64,000 nucleotides of DNA from Saccharothrix ecbatanensis. GTDB lineage: Bacteria; Actinomycetota; Actinomycetes; Mycobacteriales; Pseudonocardiaceae. Positions 51,248 through 62,419 of this stretch are shown piece by piece. The DNA is taken from assembly GCF_014205015.1 (NCBI RefSeq), contig NZ_JACHMO010000001.1:7068001-7132000 (forward strand), read 5' to 3'. The translations under genes were made by a program, and so were the position numbers. How positions within the stretch are numbered: position 1 is the first letter of the stretch; every line of letters starts with the position of its first letter. The notes beneath the pieces were generated by a model. That model saw only the letters and a program-made list of their open reading frames with translations, had not been told where the DNA came from and searched no databases.

Positions 51248-51259
51248 TTGCAGCGGGCC

Positions 51260-52648
<1,389 letters not shown>

Positions 52649-53356
52649 ATGCTGCCCATGCCGACCACGATGACACCGGATCCAGGGTGGCCCAGCAACA
52701 GCCTCCTGGGCCGACTCCGAGACAACACCCGACAAGAGCTGTTGAACATCGGCACGGTCGTGCGGTACACGGCCGACCGCGAGGTCATCGAGCAGGATGC
52801 GAAGGACACTCATGTCCTGTTGTTGCTCGAGGGCGTGGTCAAGGTGCAGACCACGGACGAAACGGGTGACACGGCGCTGCTCGCGATCAGGGTCGCGGGC
52901 GATCTCGTCGGCGAAATGGCGGCCCTGGACCAGAAACCCCGTTCGGCCACCGTCGTCACGTGTGGTGACGTCGTGGCGAAACTGATCACCAGCGGTGAGC
53001 TGATGACGTTCCTGCACCGGCGCAACGACGTGTTCGTCGAATTGATCGGGATGATCAACGACCGGTTGCGCTGGGCGAACCAGCGTCGGCGCGATTTCCT
53101 GTCCCACCCGGCCGCCGAGCGGGTGGCGCGGGTGCTGGCCGAATTGGTGCAGACCTACGGGCGGGAAGAGCCGCACGGGTGGACGCTGGGAATTCCGTTG
53201 ACGAAGGTGGAACTCGCGTCCATTGCCGGGATGAAGCCCAGAACGGCCGAGAAGGCGTTCGCGGATCTGCGAAAAGCGGGGGTCGTGGTCAGCCACCTGA
53301 GGCGTGACGTGCTGGTGCCGGACCTCGACGGACTGCGCAAATTCGCCGGGTTCTGA
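52649..53356 (+). CDS. Crp/Fnr-family transcriptional regulator
   Basis: 235 residues from the ATG at 52649 (AGGA five bases upstream); two further in-frame ATGs follow within 8 codons. Cyclic-nucleotide-binding-like domain (VVRYTADREVIEQDAKDTHV; DLVGEMAALDQKPRSATVV) and a C-terminal winged helix (GIPLTKVELASIAGMKPRTA, EKAFADLRKAGVV). The cAMP phosphate-cradle Arg/Ser arrangement is only partly kept and there are no Fnr-type N-terminal Cys residues, so the ligand is uncertain. Likely regulates the divergent OYE gene. Confidence 0.9.
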   Translation: MLPMPTTMTPDPGWPSNSLLGRLRDNTRQELLNIGTVVRYTADREVIEQDAKDTHVLLLLEGVVKVQTTDETGDTALLAIRVAGDLVGEMAALDQKPRSATVVTCGDVVAKLITSGELMTFLHRRNDVFVELIGMINDRLRWANQRRRDFLSHPAAERVARVLAELVQTYGREEPHGWTLGIPLTKVELASIAGMKPRTAEKAFADLRKAGVVVSHLRRDVLVPDLDGLRKFAGF

Positions 53357-53395
53357 CGCGAAACCGCAATTCTGCGGAATTCGCGCGGGTGCGGC

Positions 53396-53457
53396 CGGGT
53401 TGGGGCACGGACGACCGGGGTTGGGGCGCCAGACGACCGGGTTGGGGCACGGACGAG
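53396..53457. repeat. Three tandem 20-22 bp repeats
   Basis: CCGGGTTGGGGCACGGACGA at 53396-53415, a 22-bp variant at 53416-53437 (CCGGGGTTGGGGCGCCAGACGA) and the exact first unit again at 53438-53457. They lie between the Crp-family gene and the start of the next small gene. Confidence 0.9.
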
Positions 53458-53462
53458 AGGGC

Positions 53463-53834
53463 GTGAAGGTGCGCGAGGAACCGCTGAGACTGCTCGCCGG
53501 GGCGGCCGCGGGCGCGCTCGTCACCGCCGTGGACACCGAGCAGTGGCCCGATCTGCGGGCACGGGTGGCGGCGGTCGTCGCGCCCGGACTGTCCGACCTG
53601 GTCAGCGCGCGGTTGGACGAGGCGCGGCGGAGGCTCGTCGCGGTGCCGCGGGTGCGGCTGGACCTCGCGCGGTCCGAGTTCGCCACCGAGTGGCGCGGCT
53701 CGATCCACGCCATGCTCGGGGAACACCCCGAGGCCGCCGGCCCGCTGCGCGCGGTGTTGGCCGAGGTCAGCCCCGACCTGCCGCGGACGGCCGGGGATTT
53801 CGGCGTTCCGGACGTGACGTCAGCGGTCCCCTGA
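53463..53834 (+). CDS. Hypothetical protein
   Basis: 123 residues from a GTG at 53463; the frame is open further upstream through the tandem repeats. Ala/Arg/Leu-rich helical sequence (RLLAGAAAGALVTAVDTEQW; LVSARLDEARRRLVAVPRVR; EFATEWRGSIHAMLGEHPE). It has no signal or membrane helix, and I do not recognise a family. The last codons fall in a 60-bp tandem duplication. Codon usage is consistent with a real gene, but its boundaries are uncertain. Confidence 0.5.
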   Translation: MKVREEPLRLLAGAAAGALVTAVDTEQWPDLRARVAAVVAPGLSDLVSARLDEARRRLVAVPRVRLDLARSEFATEWRGSIHAMLGEHPEAAGPLRAVLAEVSPDLPRTAGDFGVPDVTSAVP

Positions 53835-53910
53835 CCTGCCCCCGGTCGGCCGGAGGGGTTTCGGCGTTCCGGACGTAACTTCAGCGGTGCCCTGACCTGC
53901 CCCGGGTCGG
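53791..53910. repeat. Imperfect 60-bp tandem duplication after the hypothetical gene
   Basis: Units 53791-53849 and 53850-53910 share TTTCGGCGTTCCGGACGT, then CAGCGGT and CCCTGACCTGCCCC, with a few substitutions. The first unit encodes the end of the hypothetical protein; the second is intergenic before the convergent iolD stop. Confidence 0.85.
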
Positions 53911-53921
53911 ATTCAGGGCGT

Positions 53922-55769
53922 TCAGAGATAGCGGATTTGCTTGACCTTGCCGGTGGCCACGTCGTCGTGCGCGGCGGTGATTTGCGGTCGGTGCGCGACT
54001 TCCGGGACGCCGATTTCCCACCACGCGCCGGCTTCCGTCCACGCGTCCGGGTGAGTGCGAATCACGATCACGGCCGGGCGGTGTTCGGTCTTCGCCACCT
54101 CGCGGGCTTTGCCGTAGGCGTCACGGAGGCCTTCGAGGTCGTCCACCGGGAACGTCGCACAGCCCATCGAGGCGGCGTGCGCGGCGAAATCGGTGCGCGG
54201 CGGTCGGGCGTGAGCGGTCCGCACGTCGTCGTAGAGGTTGTTGAACCCCGCGCCGCCCTGGCCGGTCTGGAGGCGGTGGATCACCGCGTAGCCGTCGTTG
54301 TCGCACACCACGGCCACGAAACCGTGCCCGGCGAACGCCGCCGAGAACAGCTCCGAGTTGAGCATGAGGTACGAGCCGTCGCCGAGGAGCGTGGTGACCA
54401 CGCCGTCCGGTCGGGCGATCGCCGCGCCCCACGCGCCGGCCAGTTCGTAGCCCATGCAGGAGAAGCCGTACTCGACGTCCATGGTCGCCTCGCCGACCGC
54501 GCGCCAGCCGCCGATCAGCTCGCCGGGCAGGCCGCCGGAGGCCGTCATCACGTAGTCCTCCGGCGTGGACAGCTCGTTCACCACGCCCACTACCTGCGCG
54601 TACGTCGGCATGTCGGTGGGTGCGCGCAGGCCGTCGACGTGTGCGTCCCACTTCGCCCGTTCCTCCACGGCTCGTGCGGCCCAGGTCCGGTCGGCTTGCC
54701 AGTCGCCCAGTTCGTCGGTCAGCTCGCGCAGGCCTTCGTCGGCGTCGGCGACCACGGACAGGGCGCCGTGCTTCACGGCGTCGTACCGGGCGGCGTTGAG
54801 CGAGACGATCCGGACATCCGGTGCGAACACCGTCCAGGAGGCGGTGGTGAAGTCCTGGAGGCGGGTGCCGACGGCGAGCACGACGTCGGCCTCGGCGGCC
54901 AGGGCGTTCGCGGAGGTCGAGCCGGTGATGCCGAGCGGGCCGGCGTGCAGCGGGTGGTCGTGCGGGACGAGGGTGCGGCCGGCGGTCGTTTCGGCGATCG
55001 GGATCGCGTGCTGCTCGGCGAAGCGGATCGCGCGGCCGGCGGCACGGGAGTAGCGCACGCCGCCGCCCAGGATCAGCAGCGGCTTGCGGGCCGCGCGGAC
55101 GGTTTCGGCCGCTTGGGTGAGGGCGCGGGTGTCCGGGCGGGGGCGGGTCGGGCGGTGGACGACGGTCGCGAAGAGGCTCTCCGGGAAGTCGAACGACTCG
55201 GCCTGGACGTCCTGGGGCAGCGCGAGGACCACCGGTCCGCAGTCGGCCGGGTCGGTGAGGACGCGTGCGGCGTGCGGCAGGGTGTTGAGCAGCTGCTCCG
55301 GTCGGGTGATCCGGTCGAAGTACCGGCTGACCGCGCGGAACGAGTCGTTGACGGTGGTCGTCGGGTCGCCGAAGTGCTCCACCTGTTGCAGGACCGGGTC
55401 CGGCGCGCGGCTGGTGAACGTGTCGCCGGGGAGGAGGAGCAGCGGGAGGCGGTTGGCGTGGGCGACGCCGGCGGCGGTGACCATGTTGAGCGCGCCGGGG
55501 CCGATGGACGAGGTGGCGACGCCGACCTGGCGGCGGTGGGTGGCCTTGCCGATGCCGACCGCGGCCAGTGCCATGCCCTGTTCGTTCTGGCCGCGCCAGA
55601 CCGGGAGTCGGTCGCGCACTTCTTCCAGGGCGTTCCCGAGACCGAGGACGTTGCCGTGGCCGAAGATCGCGAAGACGCCGGGGAAGAGCGGGCCTTCGGC
55701 GCCGTCGGGTAGTTCGGTGCGTTGCGCGAGCAGCCAGCGGACCAGGGCTTGCGCGGTGGTGAGCCTCAT
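53922..55769 (-). CDS. iolD: 3D-(3,5/4)-trihydroxycyclohexane-1,2-dione hydrolase
   Basis: 615 residues, ATG at 55767-55769. Thiamin-diphosphate enzyme of the acetolactate synthase fold: GQNEQGMALAAVGIGKATHR and GVATSSIGPGALNMVTAAGV in the PYR domain, the central domain (GPVVLALPQDVQAESFDFPE) and the TPP-binding GDGSYLMLNSELFSA in the PP domain. It opens the ring of diketo-inositol in myo-inositol breakdown. The start overlaps the iolB stop (ATGA). Last gene of the cluster. Confidence 0.95.
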   Translation of the reverse strand: MRLTTAQALVRWLLAQRTELPDGAEGPLFPGVFAIFGHGNVLGLGNALEEVRDRLPVWRGQNEQGMALAAVGIGKATHRRQVGVATSSIGPGALNMVTAAGVAHANRLPLLLLPGDTFTSRAPDPVLQQVEHFGDPTTTVNDSFRAVSRYFDRITRPEQLLNTLPHAARVLTDPADCGPVVLALPQDVQAESFDFPESLFATVVHRPTRPRPDTRALTQAAETVRAARKPLLILGGGVRYSRAAGRAIRFAEQHAIPIAETTAGRTLVPHDHPLHAGPLGITGSTSANALAAEADVVLAVGTRLQDFTTASWTVFAPDVRIVSLNAARYDAVKHGALSVVADADEGLRELTDELGDWQADRTWAARAVEERAKWDAHVDGLRAPTDMPTYAQVVGVVNELSTPEDYVMTASGGLPGELIGGWRAVGEATMDVEYGFSCMGYELAGAWGAAIARPDGVVTTLLGDGSYLMLNSELFSAAFAGHGFVAVVCDNDGYAVIHRLQTGQGGAGFNNLYDDVRTAHARPPRTDFAAHAASMGCATFPVDDLEGLRDAYGKAREVAKTEHRPAVIVIRTHPDAWTEAGAWWEIGVPEVAHRPQITAAHDDVATGKVKQIRYL

Positions 55770-56668
55770 TCCACCCGTCCTTCCGCGGTGGTGACTGGAC
55801 AGCGGGGGTCGAGTCGCTGCTTCGGCCAGGTGTCCCGGATCCAGGTGTGCGCGGGGTCGTCGCAGAACGCCATGGATCGTTGGTCGGCCGGGCCGGCGAG
55901 CACGTTCAGGTAGTACATGGGGTAACCGGGGGCGGCGACGCAGGGGCCGTGGTAGCCGCGGGGGATCAGGAAGACGTCGCCGTCGCGGACGGTGACGTCC
56001 TCGTCGATGTCGCCGTCGTCGGTGTAGGTGCGGTGGAAGCCGAACCCTTCACGCGATGGGGTGATCTTGTCGCGGCCGGCGATGCGGAAGTAGTAGATCT
56101 CCTCGTTGGCGACGTCGCAGGTGTGGTCGTGCTTGTGCGGCGGGTAGGACGACCAGTTGCCGTCCGGGGTGATCAGCTCGCAGGCCATGAGGCGGTCGGC
56201 GTGGTCCCAGACGCCGGGGACGCCGAAGTTGGTGACCTGGCGGGTGGCGTTGCCCGCGCCCCTCACCTCGACCGGGACGTCCTCGGCCGGCCCGTACTTC
56301 GGCGTGAGCCTGCGCTCGCAGCGGGCCATCGGCAGCGCGACCTCCACGCCGTCTTTTGTAGACAATCGGATTCGTGCATCCCGTGGAATGTATACAAAAT
56401 CCGTAACGCGACTGAATACAGAATCCCGTCCACGAACGTCGAACCGCTCCCCGTCCACCTCCACCACACACCCGCCGGAGAGGGGCAGGACGAACGCCTC
56501 GCAGTCGCCGGTGTCGAACTCGGCCACCCCGCCAGGGTGCAACAACAGCACCCGCAGCCCGGCGCGTTGCCACCCGGAGGTGTCGGGCGTGAGCTTGACG
56601 GTGTCGGGGCTGAGCTCGACGGCGTTCTCACCGTCCGACAAGGTGCCCAACGGCCGATGCAGACTCAT
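55766..56668 (-). CDS. iolB: 5-deoxy-glucuronate isomerase
   Basis: 300 residues from the ATG at 56666-56668, with GGGGAG seven bases upstream; the open frame extends far beyond but is out of family. Two cupin-like halves; metal residues in WSSYPPHKHDHTCDVANEE and GYHGPCVAAPGYPMYYLNV. It converts 5-deoxy-glucuronate to 5-deoxy-2-keto-gluconate after IolD. Overlaps iolD. Confidence 0.95.
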   Translation of the reverse strand: MSLHRPLGTLSDGENAVELSPDTVKLTPDTSGWQRAGLRVLLLHPGGVAEFDTGDCEAFVLPLSGGCVVEVDGERFDVRGRDSVFSRVTDFVYIPRDARIRLSTKDGVEVALPMARCERRLTPKYGPAEDVPVEVRGAGNATRQVTNFGVPGVWDHADRLMACELITPDGNWSSYPPHKHDHTCDVANEEIYYFRIAGRDKITPSREGFGFHRTYTDDGDIDEDVTVRDGDVFLIPRGYHGPCVAAPGYPMYYLNVLAGPADQRSMAFCDDPAHTWIRDTWPKQRLDPRCPVTTAEGRVE

Positions 56669-56684
56669 CCGCCCACTCCCCTTC

Positions 56685-57644
56685 TCATGCATGGGCTTCT
56701 CCCGCACGGGCTTTTGCACCGGCCCGCTCGCGCGTCTCGCGGGTCCCGTCCACTGACTCCCGCGCCGTGCGCAACACCTGCGCAGCCGCCTCGACCGCAG
56801 CGGCGACATCACCGTCCGGCGGGTACAGCAAGGCCCGCCCCACGACCAACCCGCGCACGGTCGGGTGACGGAGCGACCGTCCCCACGACGCCAGGTCGTC
56901 CTCCGGCCGCGCCGACGGCACACCGCCGAGCACGAGCGCGGGCAACGTCGTCGCGTCCAACACCTCGTCGGCCGACGCGGGCAACTTGAGCCACGTGTAC
57001 GCCGACGTCGACCCCAGACCGGCCGCGACACTCGCCGCCCGTGCCAACGCGACGGCGTCCTTCTGCAACACCAGGCTTCCCACCGCGTTCCGCGCGTACG
57101 GCAAGGGCTCGACCATCGCCATCAGCCCGCGTTCCGCCAGCGCCGACACCGCCGCGGCGCAGCTCTCCAGCGTGGGCACGGTGCCGGCGTCGGCGTCGAC
57201 CATCCGCAGCAGCATCTTGCCGCCGTCCAAGCCCTTGCCCGCGATGGCGGTGGGGTCGTAGGCGGTGAACCGGTCGTCGATCTCCCAGTCCGCACCGGCC
57301 AGGCCGCCGCGGTTCATGGAGCCGATGACGACCTTGTCGTGCAGGCCGTGGAGGAGCAGCAACTCCTCGATCACGTCCGGCGTCCCGAGCACCCCGTCCA
57401 CCGCCGGGTTCGCCAGCGCGGTCAGCAGTCGGTCCAGCAGGGAGCGGCGGTCGGCCATCGCGAGCGGATCGGCGCCCACGCCCAGCGCACCGCGCGCGGG
57501 GTGGTCGGCCGCGACCAGGAACAGCGTGCCCTGGTCCGACAGCAGCCGTTGGCGGCGGCGGCGGGCTTGGTAGGCCCGGTGGACGGCGGCCGGGTTGGTC
57601 GCCCTGGTGTCCAGCAGCTGCCGCCACTGTTCGTCGGTGATCAC
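56685..57644 (-). CDS. Cgl0158/DeoC-DhnA-type class I aldolase in inositol cluster
   Basis: 319 residues from a GTG at 57642-57644 (MITDEQWRQLL). TIM barrel of the DhnA/LacD-type class I aldolases: TLFLVAADHPARGALG at strand 1, VVIGSMNRGGLAGADWEID, KGLDGGKMLLRM with a likely Schiff-base Lys near 180-185, and TWLKLPASADEVL. A Corynebacterium homologue (Cgl0158) lies in its iol cluster. It probably cleaves the phosphorylated IolC product to malonic semialdehyde and DHAP, taking the place of IolJ. Substrate inferred from context. Confidence 0.82.
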   Translation of the reverse strand: MITDEQWRQLLDTRATNPAAVHRAYQARRRRQRLLSDQGTLFLVAADHPARGALGVGADPLAMADRRSLLDRLLTALANPAVDGVLGTPDVIEELLLLHGLHDKVVIGSMNRGGLAGADWEIDDRFTAYDPTAIAGKGLDGGKMLLRMVDADAGTVPTLESCAAAVSALAERGLMAMVEPLPYARNAVGSLVLQKDAVALARAASVAAGLGSTSAYTWLKLPASADEVLDATTLPALVLGGVPSARPEDDLASWGRSLRHPTVRGLVVGRALLYPPDGDVAAAVEAAAQVLRTARESVDGTRETRERAGAKARAGEAHA

Positions 57645-57663
57645 GGCGCACCGCCAACGGTTT

Positions 57664-58683
57664 TCACAGGTGGGCCTCGATCTCGCTCGGGGTCGGCATG
57701 GCGTCCGCGCAGGCCAGGCGGCCCGCCACCAGGGCGCCGGCGACGTTGGCGTAGCGGGCGATCCGGACCGGGTCCCACGCCGACAGCAGACCGTGGGCCA
57801 GGGCGCCGCCGAACGCGTCACCGGCGCCCAAGCCGCACACGACGTCCACCGGGTGCGGCGGGATGGTCCACGACTCCTCCGCGGTGGCGAACAGGACGCC
57901 TTCCGCGCCCTTCTTCACCACCGCGAGCTCCACGCCTCTCGCCAGCAGGCGGGCAGCGGCTTCGTCGGGGTCGGACGTGCCGACGGCCACCTCGACCTCG
58001 GAGCGGTTGCCCACCGCCACCGTGACGTGGTCGAGCATCCAGCCGATCTCACGGCGGGCGGTCGGCACGTCCGGCCAGAACATCGGCCGGTAGTCGAGGT
58101 CCAGGACGGTGTGGGGACGGCGGGCCCGGTGTTCCAGGAGCTGCCGTTGGGTTTCACGGGCGGGTGATGCCGATACACCCGTTCCGGTCACCCACAGCAG
58201 GGGGACGGACTCGACCACGTCCCACGGCACGTCGGCCGGGGTGAGGGAGAGGTCCGGGGCCAGGGGCGCGCGGTAGAAGAGGAGTGGTGGGTCCTCGGGC
58301 GGGTCCAAGGCGCAGAAGACGACCGGGGTCTGGAGGTCAGGGGCGGTTCCCACGAACGATGACGAGACGCCGAAGGACTCCAGCGCGGAGCGGACGTACG
58401 GGCCGAAGCCGTCCGGGCCGACCTTGGTCAGCACCGCCGACGACCGGCCCAGCCGCGCGGCAGCGACGGCCACGTTCGTCGCGGTGCCGCCCAACGACTT
58501 GGCGAACGTCCGGACTTCCGCCAACGGCACGCCGCTCTGCTCCGGGTACAGGTCGACCCCGACCCTGCCGACGGTCAGGATCTCGACGGTCGGGCTGCCG
58601 GCGCTCGGGACCTCGGCGCTCGGGATCTCGGCGCTCGGGACCTCGGCGGGCAGGACCTCGGCGGTCGGGCTGTCGGCGGTCAT
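57664..58683 (-). CDS. iolC: 5-dehydro-2-deoxygluconokinase with repeat-extended N-terminus
   Basis: 339 residues, ATG at 58681-58683 overlapping the ABC ATPase stop. PfkB/ribokinase fold: [41 protein letters not shown] (substrate), [10 protein letters not shown] and the anion-hole/catalytic motif [16 protein letters not shown]. The first ~33 residues are a degenerate [14 protein letters not shown] pentapeptide repeat encoded by 15-bp tandem units; it is not part of the family fold. A start near [11 protein letters not shown] would give normal length. Phosphorylates 5-dehydro-2-deoxygluconate. Confidence 0.93.
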   Translation of the reverse strand: MTADSPTAEVLPAEVPSAEIPSAEVPSAGSPTVEILTVGRVGVDLYPEQSGVPLAEVRTFAKSLGGTATNVAVAAARLGRSSAVLTKVGPDGFGPYVRSALESFGVSSSFVGTAPDLQTPVVFCALDPPEDPPLLFYRAPLAPDLSLTPADVPWDVVESVPLLWVTGTGVSASPARETQRQLLEHRARRPHTVLDLDYRPMFWPDVPTARREIGWMLDHVTVAVGNRSEVEVAVGTSDPDEAAARLLARGVELAVVKKGAEGVLFATAEESWTIPPHPVDVVCGLGAGDAFGGALAHGLLSAWDPVRIARYANVAGALVAGRLACADAMPTPSEIEAHL

Positions 58684-59483
58684 TCGCCGACACCCTCGAC
58701 GCCGCGAAGCTCGTGGGCCAGGGCCTCCAGCTCCGCCCCACCGGCCATCTGCCTGGTCAACTCCTCCAGGCTGATCTGCGACTTCTCGTACGTCCCCAGC
58801 GCACGCCCCCGCTTCAGCAGCAGGAACCGGTCACCGACGGGGTAGGCGTGGTGCGGGTTGTGGGTGATCAGCACGACCCCCAGCCCACGGTCCCGAGCCT
58901 GCGCCACGTACTTCAGCACCACTCCGGCCTGCTTCACCCCGAGCGCCGCCGTCGGCTCGTCCAGGATCAGCACCTTCGCGCCGAAGTGCACGGCCCGCGC
59001 GATCGCCACGCACTGCCGCTCCCCACCGGACAACGTGCCGACCGGCTGCTCCACGTCCCGCAGGTCGATGCCCATCTCGGCCAACGCCGTCCGCGTCACC
59101 GACCGCCCCCGCCGCCGGTCGATGAACCGGAACGGCCCGAACCCGACGGTCGGCTCCGACCCGAGGAAGAAGTTCCGCCACACGCTCATCAGCGGCACGA
59201 CGGCCAGGTCCTGGTACACCGTGGCGATGCCCCGGTCGAGGGCTTCGCGCGGCGACGAGAACCGCACCGGCGAGCCGTCTACCAGGAACTCGCCGGCGTC
59301 GTGCTGGTGCACCCCGGCCAACACCTTGATCAGCGTGGACTTGCCCGCGCCGTTGTCGCCGAGCACGCACGTCACCTCGCCGGCGTTGACGACGGTCGAG
59401 ACGTCCTTCAACGCGATCACGCTGCCGTACGTCTTGCCGATCCCGCGCACTTCGAGGAGCGCTTGTCCTTTCGCGGAACTCAT
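58680..59483 (-). CDS. Sugar/inositol ABC transporter ATP-binding protein
   Basis: 267 residues, ATG at 59481-59483. Walker [12 protein letters not shown]-loop VYQDLAVVP, signature GTLSGGERQ, Walker B VLILDEP and switch His THNPHHA. A single ATPase domain, unlike the fused double ATPase of RbsA/XylG, similar to the FrcA-type subunit. With the permease and lipoprotein next to it, it should import myo-inositol. Overlaps iolC by 4 bp. Confidence 0.92.
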   Translation of the reverse strand: MSSAKGQALLEVRGIGKTYGSVIALKDVSTVVNAGEVTCVLGDNGAGKSTLIKVLAGVHQHDAGEFLVDGSPVRFSSPREALDRGIATVYQDLAVVPLMSVWRNFFLGSEPTVGFGPFRFIDRRRGRSVTRTALAEMGIDLRDVEQPVGTLSGGERQCVAIARAVHFGAKVLILDEPTAALGVKQAGVVLKYVAQARDRGLGVVLITHNPHHAYPVGDRFLLLKRGRALGTYEKSQISLEELTRQMAGGAELEALAHELRGVEGVGE

Positions 59484-60526
59484 CGCCGCACCCTCTCCGC
59501 CCGCCGACGCAGGGCGTTGTTGACCAGCACGGCGGCCAGCAGCATCACGCCGAGGAACAGCTGGAACCAGTCCGAGTTCCAGTTCGCGTAGACGATCCCC
59601 TGCCGGGCCATGCCGAAGATCAACGCGCCGATCGCGGCCCCGACCGCCGAGCCGAACCCGCCGGTCAGCAGGCACCCGCCGATCACCGCGGCGATGATGA
59701 ACTGGAACTCCAGCCCGATGCCCTGGTTCGCCTGCACGCTGGTGAACCGCAGGATGTTGATCGACCCGACCAGCCATGCCGCGCCCGCCGTGGTCATGAA
59801 CAGCAGGATCTTGGTGCGCACGACCGGCACGCCGACGGCCCGTGACGACAGCGCCGACCCGCCGACCGCGAAGATCCAGTTCCCGAACCGCGTGCGCACC
59901 AGGACGGTCGCCGCGATCACCGTGAACAGGATCCACCATACAATCGACACGTAGAACGACGTGCCGCCGATGGTGAACGTCGACGCGAACAGGTACCCGG
60001 CCGACGAATAGCCTTCTGCAGATCGCATACCGGATACCTGGACGGTTCCGGTCACCAGGCGGGTGATGCCGAGGTTCAGGCCCTGCAACGCCAGGAACGT
60101 CCCCAGCGTCACGATGAAGCTGGGCAGCCCGGTGCGCATCACCAGCCACCCGTTCAGCGCACCGACCGCCAGCGCGAACACCAGTGACACGAGCAGCGCG
60201 AGCCACACGTTCCAGCCGAGCTTGGTCGCGAGGATCGCGGTGACCAACGCGCTGGACGCGGTCATCACACCGGCGGACAGGTCGAACTCGCCGCCGATCA
60301 TGAGCAGCGCCACCGCGACCGCCATGATGCCGAGCGTGGACGCGTCGTCCAGCCACGTCGCCACCCCGCCGGTGCTGAGGAACTGCTCGGTCACCGTCGA
60401 GAAGAACACGAAGACCAGCAACGCGCCGAGCAGCGCGCCGATCTCGGGCCGCAGGACCAGCCGGTCGAGCAGCCTCGGCGAGCCGACTCGCTCGTCCGCC
60501 GGTGGAGCCGAAGTCACGGGCGTCAT
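59480..60526 (-). CDS. Sugar/inositol ABC transporter permease (RbsC type)
   Basis: 348 residues, ATG at 60524-60526. About ten hydrophobic helices; the RbsC-family hallmark [20 protein letters not shown] at about 77-96 and the [20 protein letters not shown] segment, later [20 protein letters not shown]. The start lies 2 bp after the binding-protein stop and its own stop overlaps the ATPase start, so stoichiometric expression is expected. Confidence 0.95.
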   Translation of the reverse strand: MTPVTSAPPADERVGSPRLLDRLVLRPEIGALLGALLVFVFFSTVTEQFLSTGGVATWLDDASTLGIMAVAVALLMIGGEFDLSAGVMTASSALVTAILATKLGWNVWLALLVSLVFALAVGALNGWLVMRTGLPSFIVTLGTFLALQGLNLGITRLVTGTVQVSGMRSAEGYSSAGYLFASTFTIGGTSFYVSIVWWILFTVIAATVLVRTRFGNWIFAVGGSALSSRAVGVPVVRTKILLFMTTAGAAWLVGSINILRFTSVQANQGIGLEFQFIIAAVIGGCLLTGGFGSAVGAAIGALIFGMARQGIVYANWNSDWFQLFLGVMLLAAVLVNNALRRRAERVRR

Positions 60527-60528
60527 CC

Positions 60529-61533
60529 TCAGCGGGTGCCGCGCTCGGCGTACTCGGCCACCTTGTCCACATTGGACTTGTCGACGAAGCCCGGCCCGGT
60601 GAGCACCGGCTTGCCGCCGCCGACGGTGTTGGCGTTGTCGCGGTAGAGCTTGAGCATCACGATCGGCAGGTAGCCCTGCTCGTACTGCTGCTGGTCCACG
60701 GCGAACAGCACGTCACCGGACTTGATCGCGGCGGTGACGTCCGCGTTCAGGTCGAACGTGGCCACCGCCGCCTTGGACGACGCGCCCTTGACCGCGCTCA
60801 CCGACGACACCGCGACCTGCGGGTTCAGCGCGAGCACGGCGTCGACGGACGGGTCGGTCTGCAACGCGCCCTTGATCCGCGACTCCACGTCGGTCGGGTT
60901 GTTGATGTCGACCTGGAGGTTGCTGACGGCGCCGCCGAACCCGGTGCGCGCGCCGTCGCAGCGCTGGTTGAGGCCGACGTTCCCGGCCTCGTGGATCACG
61001 CACAGCAGCTTGGTCTTGCCGGCTTCCTTGAGCTTGCGGCCCGCTTCCTCGCCGGCGACGCTCTCCTCCTGCCCGACGTGCGCGAGCGCGCCGAACGACG
61101 AGCTCTTGTCCGACCCGGAGTTGATGGTGATGACCGGGATGCCGGCCTTGACCGCGTTCTCGATCGAGGTCTTCAGCGCGTCCGGGTTGGCCATCGACAC
61201 GACGATGCCGCCGACCTTCTGCGACGCGGCGTTGTCGATCAGGGTGGACTGCCGGCCGGGGTCGCCGTCGGAGTTGTAGTCGACCGTGACGCCGAGCTGC
61301 TTGCCCGCGTCGGTGGCGCCGTTCTTCACCACGTTCCAGAACGCGTCGCCCGCGCTGCCGTGGGTGATCACGGCGACGCGCAGGTCGCCGGTCGGCGCCT
61401 GGGCGGCGGCGGTGCCGGTGTTGGCGCTCGTGTCCCCGCCGGGACCGCTGCACGCGGCCAGCAGCACGAGTCCGGACAGCGCAAGGCCGAGTCGAACGGG
61501 GCCGGTGCGCAGGCCCTTTCGAGTGGACGTCAT
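60529..61533 (-). CDS. Sugar/inositol-binding lipoprotein (RbsB type)
   Basis: 334 residues from the ATG at 61531-61533 (GAGGAG upstream). Signal peptide with lipobox LLAAC (Cys28), then a periplasmic-binding-protein type 1 domain: [74 protein letters not shown] and [15 protein letters not shown]. It captures the sugar alcohol at the cell surface. Location inside the iol cluster argues for myo-inositol. Confidence 0.93.
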   Translation of the reverse strand: MTSTRKGLRTGPVRLGLALSGLVLLAACSGPGGDTSANTGTAAAQAPTGDLRVAVITHGSAGDAFWNVVKNGATDAGKQLGVTVDYNSDGDPGRQSTLIDNAASQKVGGIVVSMANPDALKTSIENAVKAGIPVITINSGSDKSSSFGALAHVGQEESVAGEEAGRKLKEAGKTKLLCVIHEAGNVGLNQRCDGARTGFGGAVSNLQVDINNPTDVESRIKGALQTDPSVDAVLALNPQVAVSSVSAVKGASSKAAVATFDLNADVTAAIKSGDVLFAVDQQQYEQGYLPIVMLKLYRDNANTVGGGKPVLTGPGFVDKSNVDKVAEYAERGTR

Positions 61534-61555
61534 CGTCTCTCCTCGCTGGGAATGA

Positions 61556-62419
61556 TCAGGCGGTGGTGATCTGGGTGAGGTGCGCGAGGCTGCGCCCGGT
61601 GTCCCGCACGGGGGTGTCGAGCGGGCTGTCGTCACCGAGCGCGGTGTCCTGTTCGAGGACGTACCAGCCGGTGTAGCCGGCGTCCGCGAGGAACGCCACC
61701 AGGGCTGCCACGTCCACGTCTCCGTCCCCGAGCGGCACGTACATCCGCTGCTGGACGGCGGCCATGTAACCGATGTCCCCGGCACGCACGGTGACCGCGA
61801 TGTCCGCCCGCACGTCCTTGAGGTGCACGTGCCCGATCCGCTCGGGGAAGCGGCGGGCCAGGTCGACCGGGTCCGTGCCGCCGATGAGGAGGTGGCCGGT
61901 GTCCAGGCAGAGCGGCAGGTCGGAGTCGGCGAGGAACCGCTCGACTTCGGCGGTGCGTTCGACGTGCGTGCCCACGTGCGGGTGCAGCACGGTGCGCAGG
62001 CCGTGGCGTGCGGCGTTGTCGCGGATGGCGGCGGCGGTGTCGATCAGGGTGCGCCACTCGTCGTCGGTGAGCGCCGGGCGTTCGTCGTAGCCGTCGAGGC
62101 CGGTGGCGGCGGCCAGCACCAGCACTTCCGCTCCGGCCGCGGCGAGGAGTGCGGCGACGCGGTCGGCTTCGTCCACTGTGGACTGCGCGCCGGTGTGCAG
62201 CGGGACGGCCAGGAATCCGCCGACCAACGACAGGCCGTGCTCGTCCAACACGGCCTTCAACGCCTGCGGTTCGGCCGGCAGGTAGTCGGGCGGACCGAGT
62301 TCGGTAGCCCGCAACCCGAGTGACGCCATTTCCGCCAGCACGGTCGCGGGTTCGAGCACGCGACCCCAGCCGGGCACTTCGCAGACACCCCACGAGATGG
62401 GCGCTCCGGCGATCTTCAC
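61556..62419 (-). CDS. iolE: Inosose dehydratase (IolE-type TIM barrel)
   Basis: 287 residues from a GTG at 62417-62419 overlapping the iolG stop (GTGA). AP-endonuclease-2-like TIM barrel: KIAGAPISWGVCEVPGWGR at strand 1, TELGPPDYLP, HPHVGTHVERTAEVERFL, LCLDTGHLLIGGTDPV and HVHLKDVRADI, with His/Asp/Glu metal ligands. IolE dehydrates 2-keto-myo-inositol; the related IolI isomerase cannot be fully excluded, but the context favours IolE. Confidence 0.85.
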   Translation of the reverse strand: MKIAGAPISWGVCEVPGWGRVLEPATVLAEMASLGLRATELGPPDYLPAEPQALKAVLDEHGLSLVGGFLAVPLHTGAQSTVDEADRVAALLAAAGAEVLVLAAATGLDGYDERPALTDDEWRTLIDTAAAIRDNAARHGLRTVLHPHVGTHVERTAEVERFLADSDLPLCLDTGHLLIGGTDPVDLARRFPERIGHVHLKDVRADIAVTVRAGDIGYMAAVQQRMYVPLGDGDVDVAALVAFLADAGYTGWYVLEQDTALGDDSPLDTPVRDTGRSLAHLTQITTA

